NCBI RefSeq assembly: GCF_029887875.1
Contig: NZ_JARXRM010000045.1
Coordinates: 234,409 to 298,408, forward strand
Length of the DNA: 64,000 bases
Direction of reading: 5' to 3'
Source of the DNA: Luteimonas endophytica
GTDB taxonomy: Bacteria > Pseudomonadota > Gammaproteobacteria > Xanthomonadales > Xanthomonadaceae
In this document: positions 35,464-45,090 of the stretch, one piece after another
Layout of the letters: each line of letters starts with the position of its first letter
How positions within the stretch are numbered: the stretch's first letter is position 1
The notes under the pieces: generated by a model
Database searches by the model: none
Told to the model about the DNA's origin: nothing
Seen by the model: only the letters and a program-made list of their open reading frames with translations
Position numbers and translations under genes: made by a program

Positions 35464-36581
35464 ACGTGATCCTGCGCTGGCTCCTGGATCTGTTCCTGCG
35501 CTTCGTCCGCACCCTGGACTGGCCGCTGCTGGCGGCCCTGCTGGCGCTGATGGGGATCGGCCTGGCGGTGCTCTACAGCGCCAGCGGCCAGAGCGCGGCG
35601 ATGGTGGCGGCGCAGGCCGCGCGCTATGGCGCCGGGCTGGGGGTGATGTGGCTGCTGTCGCGGCTGCCGCCGTTGCGCCTGCGCGGCGTCACCCCCGCGG
35701 TCTACGCGGTGTCGCTGCTGCCGCTGCTGTTGGTGCTGTTCATCGGCACCGGCCGGCACGGCCAGCACTGGATCGACCTGGGGGTGTTCTATTTCCAGCC
35801 GGCCGAGCTGATGAAGCTGAGCCTGCCGATGATGGTGGCCTGGTATCTCAACCATTTCGGCACGCCGCCGCGGATCCGCGACGTGCTCGCCTGCGGCGCG
35901 CTGATCATGCTGCCGACCGGGCTGGTGATGCTGCAGCCGGACCTGGGCACGGCGATGCTGGTGGCGGCCAGCGGGGCGTTCGCGCTGTACCTGGCGGGGC
36001 TGTCGTGGTGGTGGTTCGCGGCGGCGGCCGGCGGGCTGGCGGTGGCGGCGCCGGCGGCCTGGTTCTGGCTGCTGATGCCCTACCAGAAGGACCGCCTGCT
36101 GACCTTCCTCGACCCCGAGACCGATCCGCTCGGCGCGGGCTGGAACATCATCCAGTCGAAGATCGCGATCGGCGCCGGCGGCTTCTCGGGCCAGGGCTGG
36201 GGGCAGGGGACGCAGTCGCACCTCAACTACGTGCCCGAGCACACCACCGACTTCATCTTCGCGGTGCTCAGCGAGGAATTCGGCTGGCTGGGCGTGGTGG
36301 CGACGCTGTCGCTGTACCTGTTCATCGTCGGCCGCTGCCTGTGGATCGCCAGCGAGGCGCGCGACGGGTACGCGCGGCTGCTGGCGGGCAGCCTGGGGCT
36401 GGCGATGTTCGTCTACGTGATCGTCAACGGCGGCATGATCTCCGGCCTGCTGCCGGTGGTGGGGGTGCCGATGCCGCTGCTCAGCTACGGCGGCACCGCG
36501 GCGGTCTCGCTGCTGGCCGGGATGGGCGTGGTGATGTCGGTCCATGCGCACCGGCCGGTGAAGGCCGGCGGCCTGATCTAG
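35460..36581 (+). CDS. rodA: SEDS glycosyltransferase RodA
   Basis: A 373-residue polytopic protein with ten helices, the glycan polymerase partner of PBP2. Conserved blocks are GRHGQHWIDLG, FQPAELMKLSLP, LQPDLGTAMLV (catalytic Asp loop), the PYQKDRLLTFLDPETDP region and VGVPMPLLSYGGTA at the C-terminus. A TTG at 35460 overlaps the mrdA stop (TTGA) and has GGGAGGCGGG upstream; a GTG at 35466 is the other option. Fusion-like coupling with mrdA fits the fixed PBP2:RodA pairing. Confidence 0.96.
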   Translation: MNVILRWLLDLFLRFVRTLDWPLLAALLALMGIGLAVLYSASGQSAAMVAAQAARYGAGLGVMWLLSRLPPLRLRGVTPAVYAVSLLPLLLVLFIGTGRHGQHWIDLGVFYFQPAELMKLSLPMMVAWYLNHFGTPPRIRDVLACGALIMLPTGLVMLQPDLGTAMLVAASGAFALYLAGLSWWWFAAAAGGLAVAAPAAWFWLLMPYQKDRLLTFLDPETDPLGAGWNIIQSKIAIGAGGFSGQGWGQGTQSHLNYVPEHTTDFIFAVLSEEFGWLGVVATLSLYLFIVGRCLWIASEARDGYARLLAGSLGLAMFVYVIVNGGMISGLLPVVGVPMPLLSYGGTAAVSLLAGMGVVMSVHAHRPVKAGGLI

Positions 36582-36723
36582 GGCCTGCCGGGGGCGGTCT
36601 GCTCCGGTCCACCGATGCGGCCGTCCGCGCGCGCGCCGGGCTGCGCGACAGAGCGAGCGTCGGCTGAACGCCGGCGCCGTTGCCGGGGCGCGGGCCGATT
36701 TCGCCGTGCTAACCTCCCGGCCG

Positions 36724-37884
36724 ATGAACCGACGCGCCGTGCTTCCGCTGGCTTCGTGCCTGCTCCCGATCGCCTTCGCCGCCTGCGCGACCCAGGCTAG
36801 TCCGCCGCCCGCCCAATCCGCGGCACCGGCGCAGCCCGCTGCGGAGCGGCCGCCCGCAAGCGAAAGCGCCGCGCCGGACGCGACCGCGTCGCCGCGCCTG
36901 CTGGCGCCGGTCCCGCAGCCGCCGGAGCGCCCGGTGGCGCCGGAACCGGTGACCGATCCGGCGATCCCGCGGGCGCAGCGGATCGAGAACTTCATCGACT
37001 ACGCCGCGAGCACCTACGGTGTCGACGCCGCCGCGGTGCGCGCCACCCTTGCCGGCGCGCAGGTCCGGCAGAGCATCCTCGAGGCGATGTCGCGCCCGGC
37101 CGAGAAAACCCGCACGTGGGCCGAGTACCGGCCGATCTTCGTCAACGACGCGCGCATCTCCGGCGGTCGCGCCTTCTACGCCCAGCACCGCGAGGCGCTC
37201 GAGCGGGTGAGCGAGCAGACCGGCGTGCCGGCCGAGTACATCGTCGCGATCATCGGCGTGGAGACCAGCTACGGCCGCATCACCGGCAACTATCGCGTGC
37301 TCGATGCGCTGTACACCCTGGCGTTCGATTTCCCCAGGCGGGCGCCGTTCTTCGCCGGCGAGCTGGCACAGCTGTTCGCCCTGGCGGACGAGGAACCGCA
37401 ACTGGACATTCCCGCACTCAAGGGCAGCTATGCCGGTGCCATGGGCATGGGCCAGTTCATGCCGTCGAGCTACCGGCTGTGGGCCGCCGACGGCGATGGC
37501 GACGGGCGCCGCGACCTGCTCACCCACCTGCCGGACGTGTTCGCCTCGATCGCCAACTATTTCGTGGTCCACGGCTGGGAGCGCGGCGGCCCGGTGGTGG
37601 CGCGCGCGACCCGCGATCCGGCGGCCGAGGATTTCGTGCCCGACGGGTTCGATCCGGTGCATCCGCTCACCGTCCTGGCCGCGCGCGGCTATCGCCCGCA
37701 GCCCGGCGAGCCGGTGGCCGACGGCGCCACCCTGGTCTCCCTCGAGGGCGAGGCCGGTCCCGAGTACTGGCTCGGCTATCGCAATTTCTATGTGATCACC
37801 CGCTACAACCGCTCGCCGATGTACTCGCTGGCGGTGCACCAGCTGGCGCAGTCGATCCGCGCAGGGGCCGGGGCCGGGCAGTGA
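36724..37884 (+). CDS. mltB: membrane-bound lytic murein transglycosylase B
   Basis: A 386-residue lipoprotein (signal ends IAFAACATQ) that cleaves glycan strands to 1,6-anhydro ends. The catalytic Glu is in IIGVETSYGRITGNYRV, and GAMGMGQFMPSSYRLWA and DVFASIANYFVVHGW are MltB-family blocks. A Pro/Ala-rich linker (residues ~25-80) spaces the domain from the membrane. The ATG at 36724 gives the cleanest lipoprotein signal. The stop overlaps the GTG of rlpA (GTGA), so the two wall-remodelling proteins are coupled. Confidence 0.95.
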   Translation: MNRRAVLPLASCLLPIAFAACATQASPPPAQSAAPAQPAAERPPASESAAPDATASPRLLAPVPQPPERPVAPEPVTDPAIPRAQRIENFIDYAASTYGVDAAAVRATLAGAQVRQSILEAMSRPAEKTRTWAEYRPIFVNDARISGGRAFYAQHREALERVSEQTGVPAEYIVAIIGVETSYGRITGNYRVLDALYTLAFDFPRRAPFFAGELAQLFALADEEPQLDIPALKGSYAGAMGMGQFMPSSYRLWAADGDGDGRRDLLTHLPDVFASIANYFVVHGWERGGPVVARATRDPAAEDFVPDGFDPVHPLTVLAARGYRPQPGEPVADGATLVSLEGEAGPEYWLGYRNFYVITRYNRSPMYSLAVHQLAQSIRAGAGAGQ

Positions 37885-39143
37885 GGAAGGCGGCGGCGCT
37901 CGCGCTCGCGATCGTCTTCGCCGCCTGCAGCGGCGCCCCGACCAGGTCCCCGCCACCCGGCGATGCCGTCCGTGCGCCGCCCGAGCCGGCCACCGGCCCC
38001 CGCGACCAGCCGAGACGCTCGCCGTACGCGCCCGCGCAGGAGGATCCCTCCAAGCGCGGCGACTACACCGCCGGCGGCCTGTACGCACCGCACATCAGCG
38101 ACAGCGCCCCCGACTACATCCCCGATGTCGACGCCATTCCCGAACCGGAAGTGGTCGACGAGCCGCGCTCGCCCTACGGCAACCGCTCGCCCTACCGGGT
38201 CCTGGGGCGGAGTTACCGGGTGCTGGATCGCCCCGACGGCTTCGTCGAGCGCGGCCGCGCCTCGTACTACGGCAACAAGTTCCACGGCCGCCGCACCTCG
38301 AATCTCGAGGTCTACGACATGTACGCCTTCACCGCCGCGCACAAGTCGCTGCCGCTGCCCAGCTTCGCCCGGGTGACCAACCTGGAGAACGGGCGATCGG
38401 TGGTGGTGCGGGTCAACGACCGCGGCCCCTTCCACGAAGGCCGGGTGGTGGACCTGAGCTGGGCGGCCGCGGTCAAGCTCGACATGCACCGGGCCGGCAC
38501 CGCACAGGTGGAGGTGCGCGCGCTGAGCCCCGGCGAGAACGTCAGCCGCGGCCAGGAGGCAGTGGCCAGCAGCGCGCCCACGGCGGCGGCCGCGCCGCCC
38601 ACGGCGATCGACCGGCTGGTGGAGGCGCTGCCGATCGCGGCCGCCAGCGCCGGCGATCGGCCGGCGCCTGCCCCGGCCGCCGGGGTCGAGCCGGCCCCCG
38701 CCGGCGAATGGCGCTTCGACATGATGCGCGACGGCCGGGTCATGACCGCGGACGAGTTCGATGCCTGGATGGTCGAACGCCGGGTGCGGGTGGCGACCGG
38801 CCGCCCCGGCACCCCATCGCCGGCCGTGCCCGCCGAGGCCGCGGTGGTCGATCCGGCCCGGGCCGCCGCCACCGCTGCGGCCGAGGTCCCAGCGCCGGGC
38901 CAGCGCGGTACCGGCGGGGTCACCCTGCAGGTCGCCGCCTTCGGCGCCCGTTCCAATGCCGAGCGCGCGCTGTCGATGTTGCGGGGCGCCGGCATCGCCG
39001 AGGCGCAGCTGGTCGATGGCGCCGCCGGCGGCAAGCCGCTGTGGCGGGTGCGCGTCGGTCCGGTCGATGCAGGCCGTGTCGCCGAGCTGAGCGCGCGGTT
39101 CGCCGGGCTCGGCTTCGGCCAGCCGCACGTGGTGCGCGAGTAG
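37881..39143 (+). CDS. rlpA: septal ring lytic transglycosylase RlpA (DPBB + SPOR)
   Basis: A 420-residue lipoprotein (signal ends IVFAACSGAP). The DPBB domain at residues ~125-220 has GRASYYGNKFHGRRTSN, the catalytic His in TAAHKSLPLPS and the Asp in VRVNDRGPFHEGRVVDLS. A long Ala/Pro-rich linker leads to a C-terminal SPOR domain (VTLQVAAFGARSNAERAL, then VRVGPVD), which binds denuded glycan at the septum. The linker includes a segment DFDMMRDGRV-like at ~280 unlike other RlpA parts I know. The GTG start overlaps the mltB stop. Confidence 0.95.
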   Translation: MRKAAALALAIVFAACSGAPTRSPPPGDAVRAPPEPATGPRDQPRRSPYAPAQEDPSKRGDYTAGGLYAPHISDSAPDYIPDVDAIPEPEVVDEPRSPYGNRSPYRVLGRSYRVLDRPDGFVERGRASYYGNKFHGRRTSNLEVYDMYAFTAAHKSLPLPSFARVTNLENGRSVVVRVNDRGPFHEGRVVDLSWAAAVKLDMHRAGTAQVEVRALSPGENVSRGQEAVASSAPTAAAAPPTAIDRLVEALPIAAASAGDRPAPAPAAGVEPAPAGEWRFDMMRDGRVMTADEFDAWMVERRVRVATGRPGTPSPAVPAEAAVVDPARAAATAAAEVPAPGQRGTGGVTLQVAAFGARSNAERALSMLRGAGIAEAQLVDGAAGGKPLWRVRVGPVDAGRVAELSARFAGLGFGQPHVVRE

Positions 39144-39210
39144 ACTCTTCGCCCGTCCCCAAACACATGCCGCGGCCAGGGAGTGCCGCGCCAACGGAGT
39201 TCCGCTGTCG

Positions 39211-40434
39211 ATGAAACGTTCCGCCGCCCGTCCCGTCCTCGCCGCCGTCCTCGCCTTGGCCGTCTCCATGCTCGGGCTGGCCCTCGCCCAGGCGCCGGCC
39301 CCTTCGCAGGACCCGCCGGAGGCGCTCAGCGACGCCCTGCCGACCCCGCCGCCGCCGCCGGTGGTCGGCACGGCCTGGCTATTGATGGACTACGAGACCG
39401 GGCAGATCCTGGCCGGCGAGAACGTCGACGAGCGGGTCGAGCCGGCCAGCATCACCAAGGTCATGACCAGCTACGTGGTGGCCGCGGAGATCGCCGCCGG
39501 CAAGGTCTCGCCGGACGATCAGGTGATGATGAGCGAGAACGCCTGGCGCAAGGGCGGGGCGATGACCGACGGCAGCTACAGCGGCTTTCCGGTCAACCAG
39601 ACCGCCAGCCTGCTGGACATGGAGAAAGGCATGGCGGTGCAGTCGGGCAACGACGCCGCGATCGCCCTGGCCGAGCACGTCGCCGGCAGCGAGGCGTCCT
39701 TCGCCGCGCTGATGAACGCCTACGCCAAGCGCATCGGGCTGACCGGCAGCAACTTCGTCAATTCGCACGGCCTGTCCGAGGAGAACCACTATTCCACCGC
39801 GCGCGACCTGGCGTTGCTAGGCCGCGCCATGATCCGCGACTTCCCCGAGGAATACGCCCACAACAAGGTGAAGCAATTCACCGTGGGCCCGATCACCCAG
39901 CGCAACCGCAACCTGCTGCTGTGGCGCGACGACAGCGTCGACGGGATCAAGACCGGTCACCATTCCAAGGCCGGATACTGCCTGCTTTCCTCGGCCAAGC
40001 GCGGCGACCAGCGCCTGATCGCGGTGGTGATGGGCTCGACCGGCGAGGCCCAGCGAGCCACCGATTCGCTGGCGCTGCTGAACTGGGGGTTCCGCTTCTT
40101 CGAGACCCACAAGCTCTACGACGCCGGCCAGGCCATCACCACCCAGAAGCTGTGGAAGGGCCAGGCCAACGAGCTGCGCCTGGGCCTGGCCGAACCGTTG
40201 CTGGTCAGCATGCCGCGCGGCAAGTACCAGCAGCTCAGGCCGACCATGGACGTGCCGCGCACGCTGGTGGCGCCGATCGAGCAGGGCCAGCAGATCGGCA
40301 CCGTGCGCGTCGCCCTCGACGGCGAGGTGATCGCCGAGCGTCCGCTGGTGGCGCTGGACGCGGTGGAGGAGGCCGGCTTCTTCAAGCGGCTCTGGCACGA
40401 GTTCCTGATGTGGTGGAATTCCGACGCGGACTGA
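39211..40434 (+). CDS. dacC: D-alanyl-D-alanine carboxypeptidase (PBP5/6 family)
   Basis: A 407-residue exported low-molecular-weight PBP that trims pentapeptides. Signal peptide residues 1-26 end ALAQAPA. The active site is ASITKVMT with Ser80, VQSGNDAAIAL is the SxN motif, and DGIKTGHHSKAGYC contains the KTG. A PBP5_C beta domain (RGKYQQLRPTMDVPRTL) and a C-terminal amphipathic helix (FFKRLWHEFLMWW) attach it to the inner membrane. It lies 67 bases after rlpA and is followed by ybeD, as in many gammaproteobacteria. Confidence 0.96.
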   Translation: MKRSAARPVLAAVLALAVSMLGLALAQAPAPSQDPPEALSDALPTPPPPPVVGTAWLLMDYETGQILAGENVDERVEPASITKVMTSYVVAAEIAAGKVSPDDQVMMSENAWRKGGAMTDGSYSGFPVNQTASLLDMEKGMAVQSGNDAAIALAEHVAGSEASFAALMNAYAKRIGLTGSNFVNSHGLSEENHYSTARDLALLGRAMIRDFPEEYAHNKVKQFTVGPITQRNRNLLLWRDDSVDGIKTGHHSKAGYCLLSSAKRGDQRLIAVVMGSTGEAQRATDSLALLNWGFRFFETHKLYDAGQAITTQKLWKGQANELRLGLAEPLLVSMPRGKYQQLRPTMDVPRTLVAPIEQGQQIGTVRVALDGEVIAERPLVALDAVEEAGFFKRLWHEFLMWWNSDAD

Positions 40435-40539
40435 ATGCGGCCAGCCGCTGCGCACCCTGGGGCGGCGCCAGCATTCGGCCCGACCGTGCCGTGCCGGCGG
40501 CGGCTTGGGAAAGCGCCGCGGCGCGCCCATAATCGTTCC

Positions 40540-40818
40540 ATGGTCATCCATTCCGACAACCCCGAGCACGGCTTCCAGTTCCCCGGCGAGTTCGAGATCA
40601 CCGCGATGGGGCCGGCCAGCGCCGGGCTCGAGACGGAGATCCCGAGCCTGCTGGCCGCGGCCGGGATCACCGTGCTGCACGAGAGCGTCGCCACCCGCGA
40701 GTCCAGCGGCGGCCGCTACGTCTCGGTGCGGCTGAGCTTCCGCGCCGGGTCGCGCGAGGAATACGAGACCGCGCACGCGGCGCTGCGCGAACATCCGGAA
40801 GTGAAGTGGACCCTGTGA
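40540..40818 (+). CDS. ybeD: YbeD/DUF493 family protein
   Basis: A 92-residue ACT/ferredoxin-fold-like protein of the DUF493 family, found between dacA-type and lipB genes in E. coli and relatives. Typical blocks are [11 protein letters not shown] and [20 protein letters not shown], with the end HPEVKWTL. It is proposed to act as a small regulatory protein. Upstream in-frame codons to 40435 are not family-like, so the ATG at 40540 is used. It probably belongs with lipB-lipA downstream. Confidence 0.94.
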   Translation: MVIHSDNPEHGFQFPGEFEITAMGPASAGLETEIPSLLAAAGITVLHESVATRESSGGRYVSVRLSFRAGSREEYETAHAALREHPEVKWTL

Positions 40819-40849
40819 GCCCGGCTCCGCGCGGAGCGCGGGGTTGCCG

Positions 40850-41551
40850 GTGAGCACGCCCGCCCTGGTCCGCGACCTCGGCCGCCGGCCGTACGAGCCG
40901 GTGTGGCGGGCGATGCAGCGCTTCACCGACGCGCGCGACGCCGACACCACCGATGAACTATGGCTGGTCGAGCACGAACCGGTGTTCACCCTCGGCCAGG
41001 CCGGCAGACCGGAGCACGTGCTTCTGCCCGGGACGATCCCGGTGCTGCACGTCGACCGCGGCGGCCAGGTGACCTACCACGGCCCGGGCCAGATCGTGGC
41101 CTATCCGCTGCTGGACCTGCGCAGGCTGAAGCTCGGCGTGCGCGAGTACGTCGATCGCATCGAGCAGGCGGTCATCGACACTCTGGACGAATGGAACATC
41201 GCCGCCGAACGCCGCAGCGGCGCGCCGGGGGTGTACGTGGCCGGGGCCAAGGTCGCCGCGCTCGGCATCCGGGTGCGGCGCGGCTGCACGTTCCACGGGC
41301 TCGCCTTCAACGTGGCGATGGACCTCGAACCGTTCCGCCGCATCAACCCCTGCGGCTACGAGGGCCTGCAGGTGACCGCGGTGGCCGACCTGGGCGGCCC
41401 GTCCGGCCCGGAGCTGGTCAAGCCGGTGTTGCTGGACCGCCTGGCGCGCCAGTTCGGGCTGGACCTGCGGAGCGCCTCCGGCCCGCCCCGGGACAGTGCC
41501 GGCGCGGGGTCCTACAATGGGTCCTCACCCGCGCTCAGCGAACGGCCATGA
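40850..41551 (+). CDS. lipB: octanoyl-[acyl-carrier-protein]:protein octanoyltransferase
   Basis: A 233-residue enzyme that moves octanoyl from ACP to lipoyl domains. Signature [21 protein letters not shown] near residue 75, the catalytic Lys in [15 protein letters not shown] and the catalytic Cys in [16 protein letters not shown] at 40850 is chosen; an in-frame TTG two codons earlier is possible. The C-terminal ~25 residues after LDLRSA are low-complexity. The stop overlaps the lipA ATG (ATGA), coupling the two steps of lipoate synthesis. Confidence 0.96.
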   Translation: MSTPALVRDLGRRPYEPVWRAMQRFTDARDADTTDELWLVEHEPVFTLGQAGRPEHVLLPGTIPVLHVDRGGQVTYHGPGQIVAYPLLDLRRLKLGVREYVDRIEQAVIDTLDEWNIAAERRSGAPGVYVAGAKVAALGIRVRRGCTFHGLAFNVAMDLEPFRRINPCGYEGLQVTAVADLGGPSGPELVKPVLLDRLARQFGLDLRSASGPPRDSAGAGSYNGSSPALSERP

Positions 41552-42567
41552 CCTCCCCCGCCGACCGATCCATTCCGTTGCAGGTGGTGCAGCCGGCCAC
41601 CGCCCAGCCGGGGCGCGAGTCCCTGCAGCCGGGGGTGCGCCAGGTTGCCGGCGACAAGATCGCACGCTCGCCGGTGCAGTTCGCCGACGCCCCGGTGCTG
41701 CGCAAGCCGTCGTGGATCCGGGTGCGGATCCCCTCCAACGGCGCGGTCGCGGCGCTGAAGTCCAAGCTGCGCGCCAACCGCCTGGTCACCGTCTGCGAGG
41801 ACGCCAGCTGCCCCAATATCCACGAGTGCTTCGGCCACGGCACCGCCACCTTCATGATCCTCGGCGACGTGTGCACCCGCCGCTGCAGCTTCTGCGACGT
41901 CGCCCACGGGCGCCCGAAGCCGCCCGATCCCGACGAGCCACGGCGGCTGGCCGAGACGGTGGCCGACATGGGGCTGAAGTACGTGGTGGTGACCAGCGTG
42001 GACCGCGACGACCTGCGCGACGGCGGGGCGCAGCACTTCGTCGACTGCATCGCCGCCATCCGCGCGCACGCGCCGGGCACCAGGGTCGAGATCCTCACCC
42101 CGGATTTTCGCGGCAAGGGGCGCATGGACCGCGCGCTGGAGATCCTCGCCGCCAACCCCCCGGATGTGTTCAACCACAACGTCGAGACGGTGCCGGAGCT
42201 GTACCGCAACGTGCGCCCGGGCGCCGACTACCAGTGGTCGCTGACTCTGCTGCGCAAGTTCAAGGCACAGCACCCTGGACTGCCCACCAAGTCGGGGATC
42301 ATGCTGGGGCTGGGCGAGAACCTGGACCAGGTGCAGGGCACGCTGCGCGACCTGCGCGCGCACGACGTCGACATGATCACCATCGGCCAGTACCTGCAGC
42401 CCAGCCCGCACCACCATCCGGTGCTGCGCTACTGGACCCCCGACGAGTTCAAGGCGCTGGAGACCTTCGGCCTGGAACTGGGTTTCGACCACGTGGCCTC
42501 GGGGCCGCTGGTGCGCTCCTCCTATCACGCCGACCGCCAGGCGATGGAGGCCGGTGTGGCCGCCTGA
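41548..42567 (+). CDS. lipA: lipoyl synthase (radical SAM)
   Basis: A 339-residue enzyme that inserts two sulfurs into the octanoyl group. The auxiliary 4Fe-4S cluster is bound by [12 protein letters not shown] (CX4CX5C), with the C-terminal RSSYHA motif as fourth ligand. The radical SAM cluster is in CTRRCSFC (CX3CX2C). Other family blocks are [16 protein letters not shown] and [20 protein letters not shown]. The start overlaps the lipB stop. The ~55-residue N-terminal extension before the first cluster is normal for gammaproteobacterial LipA. Confidence 0.98.
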   Translation: MTSPADRSIPLQVVQPATAQPGRESLQPGVRQVAGDKIARSPVQFADAPVLRKPSWIRVRIPSNGAVAALKSKLRANRLVTVCEDASCPNIHECFGHGTATFMILGDVCTRRCSFCDVAHGRPKPPDPDEPRRLAETVADMGLKYVVVTSVDRDDLRDGGAQHFVDCIAAIRAHAPGTRVEILTPDFRGKGRMDRALEILAANPPDVFNHNVETVPELYRNVRPGADYQWSLTLLRKFKAQHPGLPTKSGIMLGLGENLDQVQGTLRDLRAHDVDMITIGQYLQPSPHHHPVLRYWTPDEFKALETFGLELGFDHVASGPLVRSSYHADRQAMEAGVAA

Positions 42568-42759
42568 GCCGGTGGTCGGCGCGTGCCGCGGCCGTTTCCC
42601 CGGCCAAGTCCCGTTCACGTCGGGGCCGCGGCGGCCGGTTAGAGTGGAAATCGCGGTCTCCGGCGCCGGAGTGCAACTTTCGGCACTGTTTGCCGTCCAT
42701 ACCGTGTCCACACATTGCCGGCCGGTCCCAACGGGCCGGTCCCGAGGGTCCAGCAACGC

Positions 42760-44949
42760 ATGAAAGCCCCACGCCTGATTTCCACCGCCCTGATCGCCCT
42801 GGCCCTGTCGGTGCCCCTGGGGCTGATGGCGCGGGCCGACGGGGACGGCATCCCCACGTCCCCCGACGCCGACCAGGCGCGCACCTCGAAGCTGGTGCAC
42901 GGGCTGCTGTCCGACAGCCGTTACGCCTACCGGCCGCGCAAACTCGACCCGGCGATGTCGGCGGACATCTTCGACCGCTACCTCGAGGCCCTGGACCCCA
43001 CCAAGATGTTCCTGACCGCCGCCGACGTGGCGCGTTTCGAGCGTTATCGCCCGCGGATCGGCGCCGCCATCAGGGAGGGCGAACTCGAGCCCGCCCATGC
43101 GATGTTCGCCGTCTACAAGGAGCGGGTGGCCGAACGGGTGGAGCACGTGCGCTGGCTGCTGGAGCGCGACATCTTCGACTTCGAGGGCGAGGACCGCTGG
43201 GAATACGACCGCGAAGACGCGCCCTGGGCCGCGGACCAGGCCGAGCTGGACGCCCTGTGGCGCCAGCAGGTACGCAACGACTGGCTGCGCCTGAAGCTGG
43301 CCGGACGCGAGCCGGACGAGATCCGCGAGACCCTGGACCGTCGCTACGTCAACCTCGGCACCAACGTCGCCCAGCTGGACGGCGAGGATGCGTTCCAGAG
43401 CTTCCTCAACGCCTATACCGCGGCGATCGATCCGCATACCGACTACTTCAACCCCCGCAGCACCGAACTGTTTAACCAGAGCATGTCGCTGTCGCTGGAG
43501 GGCATCGGCGCGCAGTTGCAGAAGCAGGACGACGTGGTGGTGATCCGCGAGCTGATCGCCGGCGGGCCGGCCGCGATCAGCGGCAAGTTCAAGCCGGGCG
43601 ACCGCATCGTCGGTGTCGGCCAGGGCCGGAACGGGCCGATCGAGGACGTGGTCGGCTGGCGCATCGACGACGTGGTCGAGAAGATCAAGGGCCCGAAGGG
43701 TACCCAGGTGCAGCTCGACGTGGTGCCCGGATCGGCCAACCTCGACAGCGAGCCGGTGCGCATCGTGCTGACCCGGGCGCGCGTGCGACTCGAGGAGCAG
43801 GCCGCCAAGTCCGAGGTCATCACCGTGCCCGACGGCGGCGGCGAAGGCGTCGACAAGCGCGTCGGCGTGATCAAGCTGCCGGCGTTCTACCAGGATTTCC
43901 AGGGCCGCCGCAATCGCGACGGCGACTACGCTTCGGCCACCCGCGACGTGGCCCGCATCCTCGGCGAATTCGCCGAGCAGGACATTGACGGCGTGGTCCT
44001 GGACCTGCGCAACAACGGCGGCGGATCGCTCAACGAGGCGGTGGAACTGACTGGGCTGTTCATCGATACCGGCCCGGTGGTGCAGGTGCGCGAATCCGGC
44101 GGCCGCGTGAGCGTCGAGGGCGACCGCACTTCCGGCGTCGCCTGGGATGGCCCGCTCGCGGTGCTGATCAACCGCGGTTCCGCCTCGGCCTCGGAGATCG
44201 TCGCCGGCGCCATCCAGGACTACGGCCGCGGCCTGGTGATCGGCGAGACCACCTTCGGCAAGGGCACGGTGCAGAACCTGGTCGACCTCGACCGCTGGCC
44301 CGGCGGCGAGGAGAAGCGCTTCGGCTCGGTCAAGCTGACGGTGGCGCAATTCTTCCTGCCCGGCGGCAGCAGCACCCAGAACCGCGGCGTGGTTCCGGAC
44401 ATCCGTTTCCCGGTCACCGTCGACGCCAGCGAGTTCGGCGAGAGCACCCACGACAACGCGCTGCCGTGGACCCGGATCGCCGCGGTGCCGCACACCCGCT
44501 ACGGCGATTTCAAGCCGCTGCTGCCGCAGCTCGACGTGCTCCACGAGGCGCGCATCGCCGAGGACCCGGAGTTCAAGTGGTGGGTCGAGGACGTGGAGCA
44601 GTTCCGGGCCGAGCGCGACAAGAAGTACGTTTCGCTCAACGAGGCCGAGCGCCGCGCCGAGCGCGAGCGCGAGGACGCCAAGCGCCGCGAGCGCCAGGCG
44701 CAGCGACGCGAGCTGGGCCTGCCGCTCGACCCGCTGGCCGAGGACGGCAGCGACGACGGGCTGCAGGCCAACGAGCGCGACGTGGCCCTGGATACCGCGC
44801 GCGAAAAGGCCGCCGAGGAGCGCCCGGATCCGCTGCTGCAGGAGTCGGCGGCGATCCTGGCCGATGCCATGCGCCTGCTCGAGGGCAACCGGCAGCTGTC
44901 GGCGCAGGTGCTGCCGGAGTCGACCCAGCCCGGCAGCTGGGCGCGCTGA
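42760..44949 (+). CDS. prc: tail-specific C-terminal processing protease (Prc/Tsp, S41)
   Basis: A 729-residue exported serine protease that degrades or trims periplasmic proteins at their C-termini. The signal peptide ends around PLGLMARADG. A TSP N-terminal helical region is followed by a PDZ domain at ~255-340 (IRELIAGGPAAISGKFKPGDRIVGVG). The S41 core has the catalytic Ser in NRGSASASEI (~476) and Lys in TTFGKGTVQNL. The C-terminal DUF3340-like part contains a strongly charged helix (NEAERRAEREREDAKRRERQ). The ATG at 42760 begins a normal signal peptide. It sits downstream of the Rod/lipoate cluster; E. coli Prc acts on the wall enzymes MepS and PBP3. Confidence 0.96.
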   Translation: MKAPRLISTALIALALSVPLGLMARADGDGIPTSPDADQARTSKLVHGLLSDSRYAYRPRKLDPAMSADIFDRYLEALDPTKMFLTAADVARFERYRPRIGAAIREGELEPAHAMFAVYKERVAERVEHVRWLLERDIFDFEGEDRWEYDREDAPWAADQAELDALWRQQVRNDWLRLKLAGREPDEIRETLDRRYVNLGTNVAQLDGEDAFQSFLNAYTAAIDPHTDYFNPRSTELFNQSMSLSLEGIGAQLQKQDDVVVIRELIAGGPAAISGKFKPGDRIVGVGQGRNGPIEDVVGWRIDDVVEKIKGPKGTQVQLDVVPGSANLDSEPVRIVLTRARVRLEEQAAKSEVITVPDGGGEGVDKRVGVIKLPAFYQDFQGRRNRDGDYASATRDVARILGEFAEQDIDGVVLDLRNNGGGSLNEAVELTGLFIDTGPVVQVRESGGRVSVEGDRTSGVAWDGPLAVLINRGSASASEIVAGAIQDYGRGLVIGETTFGKGTVQNLVDLDRWPGGEEKRFGSVKLTVAQFFLPGGSSTQNRGVVPDIRFPVTVDASEFGESTHDNALPWTRIAAVPHTRYGDFKPLLPQLDVLHEARIAEDPEFKWWVEDVEQFRAERDKKYVSLNEAERRAEREREDAKRRERQAQRRELGLPLDPLAEDGSDDGLQANERDVALDTAREKAAEERPDPLLQESAAILADAMRLLEGNRQLSAQVLPESTQPGSWAR

Positions 44950-44956
44950 AGACGGC

Positions 44957-44980
44957 GGCGGCCGCCCATCGGCGGCCGCC
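44957..44980 (+). terminator. GC-rich stem-loop after prc
   Basis: GGCGGCCGCC occurs twice (44957-44966, 44971-44980) around CATC. The ten-base units are self-complementary and pair with each other, eight bases after the prc stop. No T-run follows. Confidence 0.4.
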
Positions 44981-45090
44981 GGCGGCACGCAGTGTCGCGT
45001 GCGGCGGGGCATGACACGGCGCACGGCGAGGGTAAGATGACGCGCCCGTAGAGCGTCACCCCGCCCCCCGCCCCCATCGGACGCTTCTCC